Shown piece after piece: positions 62,702 through 64,000 of a stretch of DNA of 64,000 nucleotides. Each line of letters begins with the position of its first letter. The first letter of the stretch is position 1. The notes under the pieces were generated by a model. That model was given only the letters and a program-made list of their open reading frames with translations, had not been told where the DNA came from and ran no database searches. The stretch comes from an uncultured Celeribacter sp. (lineage in GTDB: Bacteria; Pseudomonadota; Alphaproteobacteria; Rhodobacterales; Rhodobacteraceae): NCBI RefSeq assembly GCF_963676475.1, contig NZ_OY781106.1, positions 1,488,001 to 1,552,000 on the forward strand, given 5' to 3'. A program made the position numbers and the translations under genes.

Positions 62702-64000
62702 TTACTTCCCCGCCAGCAATTTACTCAGCGCCGCCGTGAGCGACGGATCAATGCCGCCCTCGTCTTTGATGATACCGTCAGAACTCGGCCGGAAGAGTGC
62801 TGCGTAGACCAAGGCGCGCTGCTCTTGGGCCTCTTTATTGACCTCATCGCCGTGATCAAGCAAGCCGATGTAGGTCTGAGCAAAAGCGCGGCGTTCTCGC
62901 GCATCCAAAACCAAATGCCGCTCAGACAAATACTCTTTCATTTGTATTCGTGCGAACCATAACGCGAGCGTTAAAAGTGTCAGCACGGAACCAGACAAGA
63001 TCATGCCCCGAAAGCTGAACCCTTTGCACAACTCAGGATGCCCAACAGGATCGCAACCGACAGGCGATAGCGCCAACAACAGTTGCTCATTTGGGTTCAA
63101 AAGCCAGTAGACAACCCCACCGACTGCAATTGCAATCACAATGAGAACAAAAACAAAACCTCTGAACGCAAGACCACGACGCTTGTCATGCTCACGTTCC
63201 TTTTCAGACCACAGCTCAACCGGAGCCTTGATCCGGTTCGCCGCGTTAAACGCATCAAGAGACGCTTGAAATTTGGAATCATATTCGGCTTGAAGCTCTT
63301 TGAAACGCTGATCTATTGTTGCTTCGTTTTGCAGAATGGCCTTTTCCGTATCACTCAGCATCTTCTCTTTGAGTTTTGTCGACTTGGATGTATCGCGCTC
63401 GACTCTCTGAAGCTGGTCTTCGAATTCTGAAGAGCGCTTTATCTGCTCTGACTGGCGTTCACTCAGCAAATCAAGCATCGTCTGCATTGCCTCGAGACGG
63501 TTAGCCAATAGCAGAGCATTCTCATTTACTGCGGCCATAGGACCAGATTGCAATTGCATCTCATAGTCAATCTCCGAAATACGGGTTGCGACAGCCTGCA
63601 CACCGTCCTCCCAAACTAGTTCTTCAATAAGCGCGACCCTCTGATAAAATAACCAATGATCTGTGCGAATGGTGGGATTGAGCATGGTGGCGTACCAATC
63701 CAACCAAAACCGCCATTTCTCGGGACTATTCTGAGCGTGGGAAGATGTTAACTTAATGTTGAGCCAAACTTTTTCGTAGGGGTTCTCTTCGGACCACAGT
63801 GGAGTAGACAAAAGGTCTTCCCCACGATGCAAAGTCTCACAATCCACACGAACTTCACACCAAATGTCTACTCCAACCGCAGCATAGCTGGCATTGAGTA
63901 CTGCATCCACAGCTGCTCGGATGCCGCCAGAGCCGACAGCTGCAGCATTTGCTGAAGAATATGCCGCCTTCGTCGCCTCTTCGGTCAATTTATATCCACC
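62702..64000 (-). CDS. Coiled-coil membrane protein, DUF6161-like (partial at the 5' end)
   Basis: At least 432 codons; the frame is open to base 64000, so the start is outside the window. Order: a helical N-terminal part (about 1-150, with EKVWLNIKLTSSHAQNSPEK and WRFWLDWYATMLNPTI), a long charged coiled coil (about 155-270), then two membrane helices (about 283-303 and 335-355) and a cytosolic tail. It resembles the DUF6161 family I know, but that is from memory. The DNA is visibly AT-richer and uses different codons than the neighbouring murB, which suggests acquisition. Function unknown; membrane-anchored coiled coils are common among bacterial stress and defence proteins, but nothing here proves it. 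Confidence 0.75.
   Translation of the reverse strand, partial: GGYKLTEEATKAAYSSANAAAVGSGGIRAAVDAVLNASYAAVGVDIWCEVRVDCETLHRGEDLLSTPLWSEENPYEKVWLNIKLTSSHAQNSPEKWRFWLDWYATMLNPTIRTDHWLFYQRVALIEELVWEDGVQAVATRISEIDYEMQLQSGPMAAVNENALLLANRLEAMQTMLDLLSERQSEQIKRSSEFEDQLQRVERDTSKSTKLKEKMLSDTEKAILQNEATIDQRFKELQAEYDSKFQASLDAFNAANRIKAPVELWSEKEREHDKRRGLAFRGFVFVLIVIAIAVGGVVYWLLNPNEQLLLALSPVGCDPVGHPELCKGFSFRGMILSGSVLTLLTLALWFARIQMKEYLSERHLVLDARERRAFAQTYIGLLDHGDEVNKEAQEQRALVYAALFRPSSDGIIKDEGGIDPSLTAALSKLLAGK

Noticed and set aside
1..64000. CRISPR arrays, rRNA, transposases, phage genes
   Set aside because: None seen on reading either strand; repeats found are single tandem pairs or inverted repeats only.

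Overview
The window is a stretch of alphaproteobacterial chromosome, almost certainly Rhodobacterales (Roseobacter/Rhodobacter group). The signs are gene order and protein families: pccB/pccR for propionyl-CoA use, bolA with a J-domain gene close to cobS and cobT, DUF6497-, DUF2244- and DUF427-like proteins, Hint-domain proteins, a VPLPA-type C-terminal sorting tail, and a murB-ddl-ftsQ-ftsA-ftsZ-lpxC-bamD-recN block. DNA is GC-rich and densely coding. No phage, integrase, insertion sequence, rRNA or CRISPR array was seen. Three tRNA genes are present.

Region 1 (1-12 kb) is a propionyl-CoA module. It holds the start of methylmalonyl-CoA mutase, pccA (biotin subunit), pccB (carboxyltransferase) followed by four tightly packed small genes, and pccR, the short-chain acyl-CoA regulator. 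TTTGCAAA-like boxes lie before both pccB and pccR. A Y-family DNA polymerase with a perfect GTTC-N7-GTTC LexA box, a Bcr/CflA-type exporter and a DMT transporter are interspersed.

Region 2 (12-30 kb) holds two tRNA-Asp and one tRNA-Thr, a gluzincin-type metallopeptidase preceded by a coupled 28-codon ORF, a sulfotransferase-like protein, a fused ferric-type ABC permease, ctaD, yqeY and carA. It also holds an MshEN-glycosyltransferase fusion with a full CtrA site upstream, a GntR regulator, a HAD nucleotidase, a small membrane protein under a perfect FNR-type box, a UbiH-type monooxygenase and a class V aminotransferase.

Region 3 (30-50 kb) holds two tandem Hint-domain genes, the first broken by two frameshifts, then a transglycosylase-like protein, gatB, a thioesterase, paired DUF4177-like genes, bolA, a J-domain protein, DUF808 and fasciclin proteins, a VPLPA-tailed gene with an in-frame TAG, and a DUF808 gene remnant. 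cobS and cobT follow, separated by a pair of paralogous secreted proteins and a flavin reductase. Then come aminopeptidase P, DUF427 and a ClC channel, with a 115-bp hairpin repeat between the last two.

Region 4 (50-64 kb) holds a D-lactate/glycolate dehydrogenase-type flavoprotein and the cell-division/envelope cluster on the minus strand, ending in an AT-richer coiled-coil membrane protein gene (DUF6161-like) next to murB that runs off the window.

I did not find a clearly new multi-gene defence or metabolic system. The best leads are the predicted c-di-GMP- and CtrA-linked polysaccharide synthase, the FNR-controlled small membrane protein, the coupled micro-ORF, the pccB-linked small genes and the cluster of recently broken exported-protein genes at 30.8-41.6 kb.
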